Notes: generated from the sequence alone by a model not told the origin. A stretch of DNA of 64,000 nucleotides from Symsagittifera roscoffensis (GCF_963678635.1 NC_087066.1:37460673-37524672), one strand, 5' to 3'; counted from the first letter of the stretch, positions 34,817 through 46,944 are shown. Numbers and translations: made by a program.

Positions 34817-35354
34817 AAACAAGACTGCTCGTATCAGGGCGAAGCCCTGAATGTTCCGACTGCCTTTTGAGGTTTCATGAGCAGTACTAACAAAAAAAAA
34901 TTAAATATAAAAAAATAAAATGAAATTTTTTTTCTTCTAAAATTTGAAATTTTTTAATGAAAATCATCCCCCCACACGCCATATACAGTACAAAAAGATA
35001 GATTTCGCTCCTATTATTGTATCAATTATGGCATATAAGCTCTCTTGAACCAATTTGGAACGATTTTAAGACGGATTAACTCTCCGCTTACGCGTTAATA
35101 GCGTGAAATATATCGCGCGTTAATTGTCCCAAATTGGCCAAAATGGCAATCTTTAAACCCCCATAACTTTACGAAAAATGATCACAGGTGAAAATTTTTT
35201 TCAAATTTGAGCTCAAGACAACAATACCTTTCGAATGATATAAAAAAATTCCGTCAAAAATGGCTAGTTAAAAAGTCGAAATTTGTCTGAAGAAAAAAAA
35301 ACCCACCCCGAGCACAAATATTCCGTTACTTTCGTATCGAAAGTCGGAACAAAA
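34817..35354 (-). repeat. E repeat, full minus-strand copy
   Basis: Inverse of 15290-15823 from AAACAAGACTGCTCG to TCGAAAGTCGGAACAAAAA, with both hairpins intact. It lies just beyond the sulfotransferase exon. Confidence 0.85.
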
Positions 35355-37566
35355 AGTTAAGGAAAACACCATTTTCTTCGGCCAACAGCCATAGCCTGCT
35401 TAATGTTTAGCGCGGCGTCGCTCTTACTGGTAACTTTCACGAACTTTTTCTACCAGAATTATAGTTTCAACTTCAAACCAATTTTTCAAGTCTGATTTTT
35501 CATCACCAGGGGTACTATGAAGATGCTTATTTAAACAAACAATTCTTGTTTTTTTTTTTGCAAAATTCAGCTTAATAACTATGCATATTTAAAGCGGAAA
35601 TTTTTTTGTAATTAGCCATTTTTTGTATCGCATTTTTTGATCTAAACAAATTAAAAGCGATAAACTCAAATTAACGTTCGTTCGAACTATTTTAATATAA
35701 AATACTGAGCAAAAATCAAATAAAAGACAATTTATCGACCTTTTGCGATATTCTGCAATATGCGATGTAGATTGCAAGACACAGCAGCAAAAACTGAGTG
35801 ACTTATTGTCAGGAATGGACTAATGGTCTAAATTTCTGCCTCTGCTAACATATGTTTCCAAAAACCAGAGGGGGCAAACACGAGGACAGTCAGATGCTGT
35901 TCAACAGGCTCAAATTTACTGTTTATTTTTAGCTCAGAGCAACTGAATTAGATTTTAAATTTATATTAAACATTCAGAAAATAAAAGTATAGTATGGAAG
36001 TGAGTCTCTCATAATATTTTATTGAATAAGTCTGAAAACCACAATTTATTTCTTTAATGCTGAAGAATATCAAAAAACAATCAGGTTCATCGAAAAAAAG
36101 GAAAAAAAAAGGGAAAAAAGTTTTTTCTCGCAAAAAATAAATAAATTACGCTCGCAATACTGAGTTGCAAAAACGTTGATCCGCTCTTATTAGAATTCTA
36201 TAAACAATTTTTTATATAATTTTAGGCAATTCGAAAAGATTTCCCCCCCCGAATTCGGTTCATTGCTGAAAAGGCTTCAAAATGATAACTTTTGTAAGCT
36301 TCACTCATTCAGTCACTTATTTTTCAGTATTTTAGAAACTATTACGTTTAAAGATCTTTTCTAGTTTATAAACCCTAAATCTACATCAAAATCTTTTGTT
36401 TTGGAAAAAAAATGAAGAAATAAGCTCTCTGTTTTGATTTCTTTTCGTTATTCTCTTATTTTTGTTTAAATCTCAAGCAGCAAATTAAGATTTACAACTA
36501 AAAGAGCGACTTGAAAAATTTCCCTGCTTCGAAAACTTTTCCTAGTTTTTGAGATTTGTGTAAATAGCCAGTCATTCAATTGCCTCTAACATTTCTAATG
36601 ATATCTGAGATCAATTGCAGTATATACTAGAAATTTTTGTCAAGTTCAGCCGCATTAAGCTGAAATATTCTTAATTAAATGGCACATACATTTTTCTCTT
36701 TTTTTTTTAATGAACACTGATTTTTTTTTATAATTTGAGAGAAAATAACATAAGCTCGTGATAGTTTTTCGATTGAGACTTGTTTTGGGTCCTTCTTACA
36801 TTGGTTATATAAAATTATTTTTTGATCCATATGTTAGATTATATTAAATTTGGGTGGATACTTGCTCCTAATAGTTGTTGATCATTATGTAAAGAAGTAC
36901 CGTTCCCTAAAACACTTTTTTGTGGGTTGGCTATTACAGAAAACTGTGTAAAAGGGCTCATTCGTTCTCCATGCATCAAATAAATTGCTGTTGATAAATC
37001 GAGCCCAAATTTGTCAACGATAGAACGCAGGTTTTCATGTATTTTTTAGAATTTGTTGAATACAAAATAATGCTCAGGATTCAAGCAAAACAAACAGCTA
37101 GAAGTTTATGATCAAGATTGAACTTTGACCAAAACGACATTCCTCACCCGTGCAGGTTTTAACAGCTCAATAGAGTTGTTTTTCTAGAGTAACGAATAGA
37201 TTTTTTGATATCGTACTCAAAATCTCAAAATCACAGCTGAAAAATGTAGATGGTTGAGAAATAGTTTGCATATGATTTCGGACCAAAGTGATGTTTTAAC
37301 AATTGATTGAGTTCATCAGCTGATTTTCTTGCTAAAGTTTTTTAAAATGCTTCCAGATGGTCACTTCTAATTGAAATGAGAAACACAAAATTATCTATTG
37401 TTTTCGAGATATTGTCATAAACTATTCAATCATTAGTTGGATTACAAAAAGATCTTGTTGGTGTAAATAATTTGTCAATTTATAGATCATGAAAAGATCG
37501 TTACATATCCAGTTTTTTCTTCAAACTCAATTCAGATAATTCAAGCTTCAGTCAGCCTTCGAATTA

Positions 37567-38103
37567 TTGTTCCGACTTTCGATACGAAAGTAACGGAATG
37601 TTTGTGCTCGGGGTGGGTTTTTTTTTCTTCAGACCAATTTTGACTTTTTAACTCGCCATTTTTGACGGAATTTTTTTATATCATTCGAAAGTTATTGTTG
37701 TCCTGAGCTCAAACTTGAAAAGATATTTCACCTGTGATCAATTTTCGTAAAATTACGGGGGTTTAAAGATTGCCATTTTGGCCAATTTGGGACAATTAAC
37801 GCGCGATATATTTTGCGCTATTAACGCGTAAGCGGAGAGTTAATCCGTCTTAGAAATCGTTCCAAATTGGTTAATAGAAGCTTATTTGCCATAATTGGTT
37901 TGTTACAAGGAGCAAAATCTATCCTTTTGTACTTTATATGGCGTGTGGGGTGATGAATTTCATAAAAAAAATTTCACATTTTAGAAGAAAAAAAAATTTT
38001 TTGTCTGATTTCATTGAATTTTTTAGTGTTATTACTGCTCCATAAACCTTAAAAGCCAGTCGGAACATTCAGGGCTTCGCCCTGATACGAGTAGTCTTGT
38101 TTT
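37567..38103 (+). repeat. E repeat, full copy, first of three in tandem
   Basis: TTGTTCCGACTTTCGATACG to GTAGTCTTGTTT, followed by a spacer of about 427 bp (TATTTTTCC..GGCTGC to AAAGCCTTG) that is repeated after the next E copy. E plus spacer therefore forms a tandem array with a period of about 964 bp. Confidence 0.88.
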
Positions 38104-38530
38104 ATTTTTCCTATTTATGGCTGCTTTTTCAGTCTCTCTTAATTTTTTTTCAGAAAACAAAAAATAATTTAGACTCGGGAGAATTAAGGAAATTCAACAA
38201 AATTGTTTGCCTTTGTATAGATTGAGTTTCAATTCACAAAATGCGGGAATTTGTATCGATACACTAAATATTCACTTAGTATCGTTAAATTTCGAGATTC
38301 ATTGCTTGTCGCACACATTTTAATTTTCCGAGACTAAAAATTGAGAGCGAAAGTTCATGCCATCAGATCAAATTGTTTATTTCTTTGGACTTCAGAGTTT
38401 TTCAGTACTTAACCTTTTGAAAGAAAAAAGTCAAAAGTTGTGGGCAAGGGCGTTTTTTTCAGAAACAATTCGACAAAAGCTGTTTTAGAACAAAATTCTT
38501 TCTTGGAGTCTGAAAAACCTTAAAGCCTTG

Positions 38531-39067
38531 TTGTTCCGACTTTCGATACAAAAGTAACGGAATATTTGTGCTCGGGGTGGGTTTTTTTTTCTTCAGACAA
38601 ACTTCGACTTTTTAACTAGCCTTTTTTGGCGGAATTTTTTTTTATCATTCGAAAGGTATTGATGTCCTGAGCTCAAATTTGAAATGATACTTCACCTGTG
38701 ATCAATTTTTGTAAAGTTACGGGGGTTTAAAGATTGCCATTTTGGCCAGTTTGGGACAATTAACGCGCGATATATTTCGCGCTATTAACGCGTAAGCGGA
38801 GAGTTAATCCGTCTTAGAAATCGTTCCAATTTGGTTAAAAGAAGCTTATTTGCCATAATTGGTTTGTTACAAGGAGCGAAATTTATCCTTTTGTACTTTA
38901 TATGGCATGTGGGGGGATGATTTTCATTTAAAAATTTTTCACATTTTAGAAAAAACTTTTTTCTTTTGTTTGATTTCATTGAATTTTTTAATGTTATTAC
39001 TGCTCCATAAACCTTAAAAGGCAGTCGGAACATTCAGGGCTTTGACCTGATACAAGCAGTCTTGTTT
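38531..39067 (+). repeat. E repeat, full copy, second in tandem
   Basis: Like the copy before it, with GATACAAAAGT weakening the left stem and CTTTGACCTG weakening the right. Spacer 39068-39494 is nearly the same as 38104-38530. Confidence 0.88.
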
Positions 39068-39494
39068 TATTTTTCTTGATTATGGCTGCCTTATCAGTCT
39101 CTCATATTTTTTTTCAGAAAACAAAAAATAATTTAGCCTCGGGAGAGTTAAGGAAATTCAGCAAAATGTTTTGCCTTTGTATAGATTGAGTTTCAATTCA
39201 CAAAATGCAGGAATTTGTATCGATACACTAAATATTCACTTAGTATCGTTAAATTTCGTGACTCATTGCTTGTCGCATACATTTTAAATTTCCGAGACTA
39301 AAAATTGAGAGCGAAAGTTCAAGCCATCAGATCAAATTGATTATTTCTTTGGACTTCAGAGTTTTTCAGTACTTAACCTTTTGAAAGAAAAAAGTCAAAA
39401 GTTGTGGGCAAGGGTGTTTTTTTCAGAAACAATTCGACAAAAGCTGTTTTAGAACAAAATTCTTTCTTGGAGTCTGAAAAACCTTAAAGCCTTG

Positions 39495-40023
39495 TTGTTC
39501 CGACTTTCGATACAAAAGTAACGGAATATTTGTGCTCGGGTGGGTTTTTTTTTTCTTCAGACAAAATTTGACTTTTCAACTAGCTATTTATGACAGATTT
39601 TTTTTATATCATTCAAAAGGTATTGTTGTTCTGATCTTAAATTTGAAAAATTATTTCACCTGTGACCTTTTTTCGTAAAGTTATGGCGGTTTAAAGATTT
39701 CCATTTTGGCCAATTTGGGACAATTAACGGGCGATATATTTCGCGCTATTAGCGCGTAAGCGGAGAGTTAATCGGTCTTAAAATCGTTCCAAATTGGTTG
39801 AAAGACGCCTATTTGCCATAATTGATTTGTTACAAGGCGCGAATTTTATCCTTTTGTACTTAACATGGTGTTTGGGGGGATGATTTTCATAAAAAATTTC
39901 AAATTTTAGAAAGAAAAGTTCATTTTTTTTTACATTCAATTTTTAATGTTTTTACTGCTCCATAAAACCTTCAAAAGCCGTCGGAACATTCAGGGCTTCG
40001 CACTGATACGAGCAGTCTTGTTT
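39495..40023 (+). repeat. E repeat, full copy, third in tandem
   Basis: TTGTTCCGACTTTCGATACA to GAGCAGTCTTGTTT. It shares variant bases (TAGCTATTTATGACAGATTT, ACCTGTGACCTTTTTTCG) with the partial copy at 41673 rather than with its tandem neighbours. Confidence 0.85.
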
Positions 40024-40091
40024 CAATTTGAGAACAAAGTTTTACATATGTGATTCATTTTTGGTAAATCTGTTACTTCTTATAAAATAGC

Positions 40092-40268
40092 AAAAATATG
40101 TGCGTCATTTATCGCGCTTTTAGCGCGTAAGCGGAGAGTTAATCGGTCTTAAAATCGTTGCAAGTTGGTTGAAAGACGCCTATTTGCCATAATTGATTTG
40201 TTACAAGGAGCAAAATTTATCCTTTCGTACTTAACATGGCCATTGCGATAAATGACGCACATATTTTT
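40092..40268. repeat. 177-bp foldback: perfect 24-bp inverted repeat around an E fragment
   Basis: AAAAATATGTGCGTCATTTATCGC at 40092-40115 is the exact inverse of 40245-40268. Between them lies an internal piece of E (TAGCGCGTAAGCGGAGAGTT to TTTCGTACTTAACATGG). Either a small foldback element captured E sequence or replication slippage built the stem. Confidence 0.85.
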
Positions 40269-41672
40269 AATTAGGTTGGACAGAAAGAAAGAAAACGCTT
40301 TCTTTTGTTACGCGTATTGATTGTTTTTTTCAAAATTTTAACCAAAAATTATTTCTGAAATTTTTAGGAAGAATTGAAGCATTGAGTGTTGTGGATTGAA
40401 AGAAGCTGCCTTGTTTAAATTGAAGTAACATCTGATTTAAAAAAAAACTATGAATTGTAACAAAAAAGACTTTTTTTCACAGTAAGTTTTTTTGCCTTTT
40501 TTTGCCAAGTTTGATCATTTGAGACTGAATCATTAAGTGAAGCGTTCATTTTTTGTTTTCGATCTGTTATGAAATTTATACCACCTCTGCATATAACTTG
40601 TCAAGTTATTTAATTAGATTGCTCCAAAAACTTAAAAGCAAACTTTTGATAATTTTTTTGTCAAAAAATTTGATTTGATAAACCTATTTTGGAGCCAATT
40701 GTACCAAAAAAGTTCCATTTTAAAATTTTAAAATTTAGTTAATATAATTGATTGAAGTTTTGCGAATGTATAATTTACTGGATAGATTCGATTGCAATTA
40801 TAATTCTGTCAATGCAACCATCCAAGTTAGAAAATTTAGTGACGGTAAAAATCTGATGTTGCCAGAATAAATTCAATCTACTTATTGTACCGCTGGGTGA
40901 TCAAAACTAGTACGGTTTTTGCACAAATTATTCAGAAAAAAAATGGCCAAAATATACAATTTTGGAAGATCGGTCAAAACATCGCAAGCTCGAGTCAAAC
41001 CCAAAAAATACGTTTTACTTCAGTCAAATTAGTCAGCATATTTGTCACATCTCGATTACAGTAGAAAAAATTGAACACTCATTCAAACACTGACATGTTT
41101 TTCTGCAATATATATTTTTAGTCAAAACAGTTCCTCAGGACAGCTAAATCGAAATAATGTTTATTTGCCCGAATAAGGTCAAAATAATTCCATGAGGTTA
41201 TTTTCTGCTCCTGGAAACATTTTTCTCGGGCGAGTTCAGTCAAAAAATTTCCCTTCGGTTAGATACTGTAGCGTGTAAAAGTTTTGTCTCCAGACTGATC
41301 CTCGTCAACAAACTCAGTCGAAGCGCTGTTTTTGGTCGAACATACTCAAAATGGTTTTTACTTGTCAAACAATTTAAAATTGAAGACTTACATTGCATGA
41401 AGTCAATTCGGTCACACCAGTCAAGCCTGAGCCAAAATCGTCAAAAAATACTAACTTGCGGCCATGGTTAAAAAATTTATCTCAAAAATGACATTTCCAA
41501 GCCAAACTTACTAAAAGAGTTCTGATTGGTTTTATCCGCTTTTTAGCATTTTCATTTAATACAGATAATACAGCAAAATTATATTCATATTTTCTTGACT
41601 CTCAAACAATAGAGAAAACTGAAAATCTTTTTATTAAGTATGCGTTCAATTTACTTCATGTTTTGAAATTCG

Positions 41673-41876
41673 GGTTCCGACTTTCTATACGAAGGTAACG
41701 GAATATTTGTGCTCGGGGTATTTTTTGTCTTCAGACAAATTTCGACTTTTTAACTAGCTATTTATGACAGATTTTTTTTATATCATTCAAAAGGTATTGT
41801 TGTTCTGATCTTAAATTTGAAAAATTATTTCACCTGTGACCTTTTTTCGTAAAGTTATGGCGGTTTAAAGATTTCC
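41673..41876 (+). repeat. E repeat, left part only
   Basis: GTTCCGACTTTCTATACG to CGGTTTAAAGATTTCC, then it breaks into the 100-bp block shared with 15190-15289. The variant bases match the copy at 39495-40023. Confidence 0.8.
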
Positions 41877-41976
41877 ACATATAAGCTCTTAAGCAAAATT
41901 TCTGTTTGTTCACTCAGCAGTAAGACTGAAAATTATATCTGTCAAAGTTAAGCCCAATGAATGTGAGCTATAATTG
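41877..41976. repeat. 100-bp segment duplicated from 15190-15289
   Basis: Nearly the same as 15190-15289 and likewise directly followed by a full E copy, but here preceded by a truncated E. Confidence 0.8.
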
Positions 41977-42509
41977 TTGTTCCGACTTTCGATACGAAAG
42001 TAACGGAATATTTGTGCTCAGGTGGGTTATTTTTTTCTTCAGACAAATTTCGACTTTTTAACTAGCCATTTTTGACGGAATTTTTTTATATCATTCAAAA
42101 GGTATTGTTGTCTTGAGCTTACATTTGAAAAGATATTTTATCTGTGATCATTTTTCGTAATTTTATGGGGGTTTAAAGATTGGCTTTTTGGCCAATTTGA
42201 GACAATTAACGCGCTATATATTTAACGTGCTATTAACGCGTAAGCGGAGATTTAATCCGTCGTAAAAATTGTTCCAATTTGGTTGAAAGAAGCTTATTTA
42301 CCATAATTGATGTGTTACTGAAAACGAAATTTATCACTTTGTTCTTTATATGGCGTGTGGGGGGGATGATTTTCACAAAATTTCTCATTTTTTTAAATTT
42401 TGTTTCCTTTTTTTTTGTAATTTAATTTTTTCATGTTATTACTGTTTCAAAGACCTGAAAAGGCAGTCAGAACATTCCGGGCTTCGCCCTGATACGAGCA
42501 GTCTTTTTT
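41977..42509 (+). repeat. E repeat, full copy
   Basis: TTGTTCCGACTTTCGATACG to GATACGAGCAGTCTT, with CCGGGCTTCGCCCTG at the right hairpin. Confidence 0.85.
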
Positions 42510-42957
42510 CAACTTTTTTTTTGATTTCACAATAATTTTTTTTGTATTATGAAAAAAAAAATTTATGTTTCAACTCTGGTCGACGTTTTAGTTAAGTATA
42601 CGCAATTTCGTGTACATCGCGTATAACTATCCGCATATGTACATTTTTGGAAAATTTTTTTGCGGCAGTACAGAAGCCATATATCAAAAATGGATCAAAA
42701 AGTCGAGAAAAAACTAAAAAACCGATTGAGTTGAAGTCACCTTAAGTTTTTTGATATTCAGTAAAATACAATAAAATTTTTACTTTAAAGTTAAGGCAAA
42801 GACAGATGATATAAATATATTTTTAACGTAACTTTTTCAGGTAGAATTACCCGAAAAATTATTTTATGATAATTTTTTTTCAGGTTGTTAAACTTGGTCT
42901 TTAAAGTGTAATTAAGGTAGTGCAAATTAACACTAGCAATTTCTTGAAACTTTTTAT

Positions 42958-43205
42958 AAATCGAAAAGTATTGTTGTCCCGGTCCCATATTTTGAAAAAA
43001 TTCAAGGGTGATCGTTGTTTTTAACGTTATGGGTTTAATGTTTAAATATTGCCAATATGGCCCAATTGGGATAATTAAGGCGTGATATATTTAGCGCTAT
43101 TAGACGACAAGCGGAGATTTAATCCGTATTGGAATTCATTCCAAAATGGTTGAAGCAGGCTAGTTGTTATAATTGCTTGGTTACTAGAAGCGAAATTTGC
43201 TTTGC
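42958..43205 (+). repeat. E repeat, diverged internal fragment
   Basis: Keeps AAGTATTGTTGTCC, GGGATAATTAAGGCGTGATATATTTAGCGC, AAGCGGAGATTTAATCCGT and TGGTTGAAGCAGGCTAGTTG. Both ends are lost. It lies 330 bp before the last GPCR exon. Confidence 0.5.
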
Positions 43206-43532
43206 AAAATTCGGCGAAAATTTTTTAAATATTTTTGCGAAACATTTTTTATAACCGTTTGAAACTTGTTGTGCTGCGTAAGAAGCTCACTTAAATATAA
43301 TTTTTGGCAGAATTTGACGTGGTCGTTTTGGCATATTTTTCACTGACTAAAAAACGCGAAATTATCCGTTTCTGGAGTACCATTTTGGGCTCAAAAACAG
43401 ATTGTACCATTTTAATTCTGCTAAATTGTAATCAGGGTTTGGTTTCTTTGTTTTAGATTTGAAAACAGTCTGGATCGTCTTGATATTTAGATAAACACTG
43501 TATATTAAGCAAAAAAAGTTTTTCGCTTTCAG

Positions 43533-43773
43533 GTATGTCCAGCTTCTGTTCAACCTCAACTTCGTTTTGTCGCCATTCGTGTACGCAGTGATGGCAGAGA
43601 GGTTTCGAAAGGATCTGGCCGATGTCTGGGCCTCCCTTAAGCAACACATCCCCATCCGGTTTGCTCGACTGATTACCCGAGCCACAAGAACCCCTCAATC
43701 ACAAACTCGAGTGGGAAGACCAAGCACTTCAGTCTCGGTAAAAGTTGAGACAAAAATATCAACCACTGTCTGA
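43533..43773 (+). CDS. Class A GPCR, last exon: TM7, helix 8 and C-terminal tail
   Basis: The acceptor is TTCGCTTTCAG|G. Its first base completes the AG left at 14312 to give Arg, in frame. TM7 reads YVQLLFNLNFVLSPFVYAVM, where S-P-x-x-Y replaces the usual N-P-x-x-Y. Helix 8 follows as ERFRKDLADVW, then a basic, Ser/Thr-rich tail with no Cys for palmitoylation. The protein ends K-I-S-T-T-V before TGA; T-T-V fits a class I PDZ-binding motif (S/T-x-V). No AATAAA was noticed within a few hundred bases of the stop; the first clear one is near 44634. Confidence 0.87.
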
Positions 43774-44973
43774 GCGCGGTGGCTAATTTTATATTGATGT
43801 ATTTTCCTAGCTTATCATTATATGATGAGTTTTTGTTGAAAGATTTTTATTCATTATTTAATCTCCTGCATAAAACTCCATGAAATTTTGCTCTGTAAAA
43901 GTAGATTGCAAGCTGACAGACTATTTCTAAGTCTACGTGCGGATGGAAATCGCATCGCTGATTTATTACACTGATTCGGATTTGACAGAACATTTGTTTT
44001 TTTTTTCACAAAACTTCTGAATGATTGGAGCAAAAACGTAAAATTGAAAATCATTTCAACAAAAAATGTCCGAAATTATTTTGATTGGTTCTGCGATAAT
44101 TAATAGCTGATAATGTCTGCAGCGAAACGTCATGGGGCAAATTTGTAAATAGCCAATATGTAATGGCTACAAAGCTAAATCGATTGAAATATTAATTAGA
44201 TGTTGCTATCAATTTTGCAAAAATGCTTAAAGAATTGATATTACAGTCATCTGAAGTTTTCATAAATCTTAAATCATAAACCATAGAATCATAAATCCAT
44301 GTATGACCATGGTGCTTACAATAATTTCGTGCTTGAGAGACTTTTGATAAGTTTTGACTGCAAAACTAGAGGCAACATATAGCAATGAAGACAATAAGGC
44401 TCGAATCAGGATGCCCGTATCAGCGCTTGTTTCTTGAGGGCGATGCAACATCACCCATTCCAGAAAAGAAGCCAAGAAATTGGTTCCCCAAAATGAGCTG
44501 CAAACAGTTCGAATGTCGAATGTTGGTCCTTTCACTTGTGGATAGTTTTTTACTATTTAGACTCTGAATATTCCAGCTGTCCCTTTATGTGTCAGAATAA
44601 TTTGGAACAAAAAACTCGATAGAATTTTGTTTAAAATAAAAAAAGTCTTTGTCTGAAACTTCTACTTCCCTATACAAAGTATGGTACAAATCATAAAATT
44701 TTCACTTTACTAGCTCATAAAGTGGATCAATTAGTGTGCCTTAAATTAATTTGGAATGAATTAAAAGAATGATATGAATTTTTATTCAAAACTGGCTCCG
44801 ATACTCCATAATTAATGTAAAACTGTGCCACGTTATTTACATTTTTTTAAAATTGAACTCAGGCTATTGATATCTTCATGGTAATTTTTAAAGCTGTAAC
44901 CAAAAAAAGGGCTACGTGAAAAGGGCTATAGAGAGCCAAATAAAAAACGTTTGTCCCGGATAGCCAAAAAAAT

Positions 44974-45625
44974 ATGTTTCCGGTTTCCAAAAAAATTAAC
45001 TTAGCCATACATTTATTCAGGGGAGTTCCATTTCTCATGAAATCTTCTCAAAAAAAAAATGAAATGTATGGTTTTTCCACAAATGCATCAACATCCCTAA
45101 ACGATTTTTTATGTGCAAAGCTTCAAATTCATTATTTTGACTGGATAACACTTAATCATGGCGTTGCACAAGGTACTGTTTTGGGACCATTAGTTTTCAG
45201 TGACATTGTATTCAGTGCAGTTTTCTGATGATACAAATATCTTATGTACAGGAAACTCAATCAAGGACCTAATAACTTCATTTCTCGTAACACTAGAAAA
45301 ATTAAATGAAAATTTGAATAAAAACACACTTGTGTCCTTAATGTTGAAAAAACGGAACAAATTGTCTTCGGGGAAGAGAATAATTTCGAAAAAAATATAG
45401 GGAAAAAACAATACCCAAAAAAGAACATGACAGGTATCTTGGAGTTTTAGTGGACAAAAATCTCACTTTTTCAGCTGAATTGAAGAAGTGTTTAAGCAAA
45501 ATGGCTGTTGCAATTAAGTCAATATACCGCGTTCGACACATGATACCATTAGAAACAATAGTTATGCTTTTCAGATCACTAGTTTTGTTACTTTATTTTT
45601 CTGTTCAACATTTTTAAAAACCTTT
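44974..45625 (+). pseudogene. Decayed LINE (non-LTR) reverse transcriptase fragment
   Basis: Three frames in order carry consecutive RT motifs. The first is NHGVAQGTVLGPLVF (usual 'GvPQGSvLGPlLF'). The second is VQFSDDTNILCTGNS (the catalytic '(Y/F)ADDT' box, here FSDD). The third is RYLGVLVDKNLTFSAELKK and a following thumb region ending near FRSLVLLYFS. Each change needs a frameshift, so it is inactive. The 5' part of the element and its 3' end were not found. Confidence 0.75.
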
Positions 45626-45629
45626 CCAT

Positions 45630-46944
45630 GTCTCGAATTAACAGAATAAACAGACAAATTAATTGGCGAATCAAATTGTGCTTTCTCCTCAGAAACTATG
45701 ATCAGGCATGAAATCTATTTCTCAAGTCTAAGGTCTTACCAGCCGAAATTTTCATTTCCCAGTATTGCTTGACTAGAATTTTGGATGAGGTGAAAAATAG
45801 TTTCAAAAGTGAAATTGGTAGGCAGTTAATCTTTAACTGAGTACCTCTGAAACTAAAGGTAAGCAAAAAACAAATAGTGGCCTTTTTGGATTTAAAAGCT
45901 AAAGTGGACTCATGAAAAATGGTCACATGTGGGTGTTACCAAAAACACACTGATATCGGCACTATTCTGAATTTTAGAGGGTGCGCACCTTTGCAGTACA
46001 AAAGAAACGTTAATGAAGGGACGTTTCATAGGGTTTTCAGAACTAACTCAATATGAGAAAATTTTGACCGGGCATTGGAGAAAAATTGGAAAAAATGGGT
46101 TGAAAATCATTATCCAAAAATGTGGTCGGACTGTAACATTCGCCCGGAAGTACATATCGACGGAAAATAAAGCTAAGTTCTAAATTGACTGGCTAGCGTC
46201 TAAACACAGCTCTACATGCTTTTCACCGTCTCTGCCAAAGCCAGGTCTTTTGGTGGTCTTTCTAACATCGCGTCGACAAAAAAACCTCACTGTTTCCGGC
46301 TTCGATCAGAACGTCCGGCTTCTAATTAATCCGGCTGTATCCGGCTTCTAATTAACTTAACTATATGCAAACCAGTGAGCTCATGGCTGGGTCTCAGTAT
46401 CCCCAGACCACGAGGTCACTCCTAAAAACAGGGCTACTACTTATTTACTATATTACCATTGTTTTTATTCAGTAGATAAAAATCATCATCTCCATCGAAG
46501 ATGGATCAACACTTTCCCTCAAGTCCTAGCTTCTCATAACCTGAAAACGAATTTGGATGTTATTAATTCAATTCAGCAATTCTCCAGAAAGCTAAAAATT
46601 TGTTAAAATAATGTTTAATTTATATACCGAGACCATTCCTGATTCTGGAATCCGGAGAAATAACATCGTTATTTCTTTCCGTAAGGCTGGGCACGTCGTC
46701 CCAACACCCTTCCTGGTTCTCGTGAATTGCCTTGTAACGATTGTAACTGCACAATCGTTTCAACTCGGAATGGTCCTCCAACAATAATTTCAACCGCTGT
46801 TCCGATTTGTCTTGTTCACCTTGTCTATGTCAACGAAAATCGTTGTTTTCTCTGATGTTTTTGTGTTTCGCCGTTTCAGTTGGTGCGAAATCTCAAGGTC
46901 GTGACGTGTCTTTATTTCAAAACGAATAATTAAAAGTTAGCATG
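45630..46944. other. Stretch without a recognised gene
   Basis: AT-rich to about 46200, then nearer 45 percent GC. Near 46270-46350 CCGGCTTC..ATTAA is repeated three times (GGCTTCTAATTAA twice). The 3' LTR of the retroelement might lie somewhere in 46-48 kb, but its partner is outside the window, so no LTR is called. Confidence 0.4.

Larger units (their letters stand above)
14313..43532 (+). other. GPCR last intron (29.2 kb), repeat-filled
   Basis: Donor GTCAGTAAG, acceptor CGCTTTCAG. It hosts the E repeats, the 3.43 kb tandem duplication, hAT-like and MULE elements, and the antisense sulfotransferase gene. Stretches 14320-15190, 18000-18690, 35360-37560 and 40270-41670 show only AT-rich DNA with nothing I can identify. 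Confidence 0.75.

Noticed and set aside
37567-38103. E repeat as a Helitron
   Set aside because: The right-end hairpin is Helitron-like, but the end reads CTTG rather than CTRR, there is also a left-end hairpin, and no A|T insertion site is consistent across copies.
38785-39033. 82-residue minus-strand ORF inside an E repeat
   Set aside because: Not conserved as an ORF in the other E copies, so it is a chance frame.
15290-42509. E repeats as a CRISPR array
   Set aside because: Units are about 535 bp, irregularly spaced, in both orientations and in a eukaryotic intron. CRISPR repeats are 20-50 bp with even spacers.
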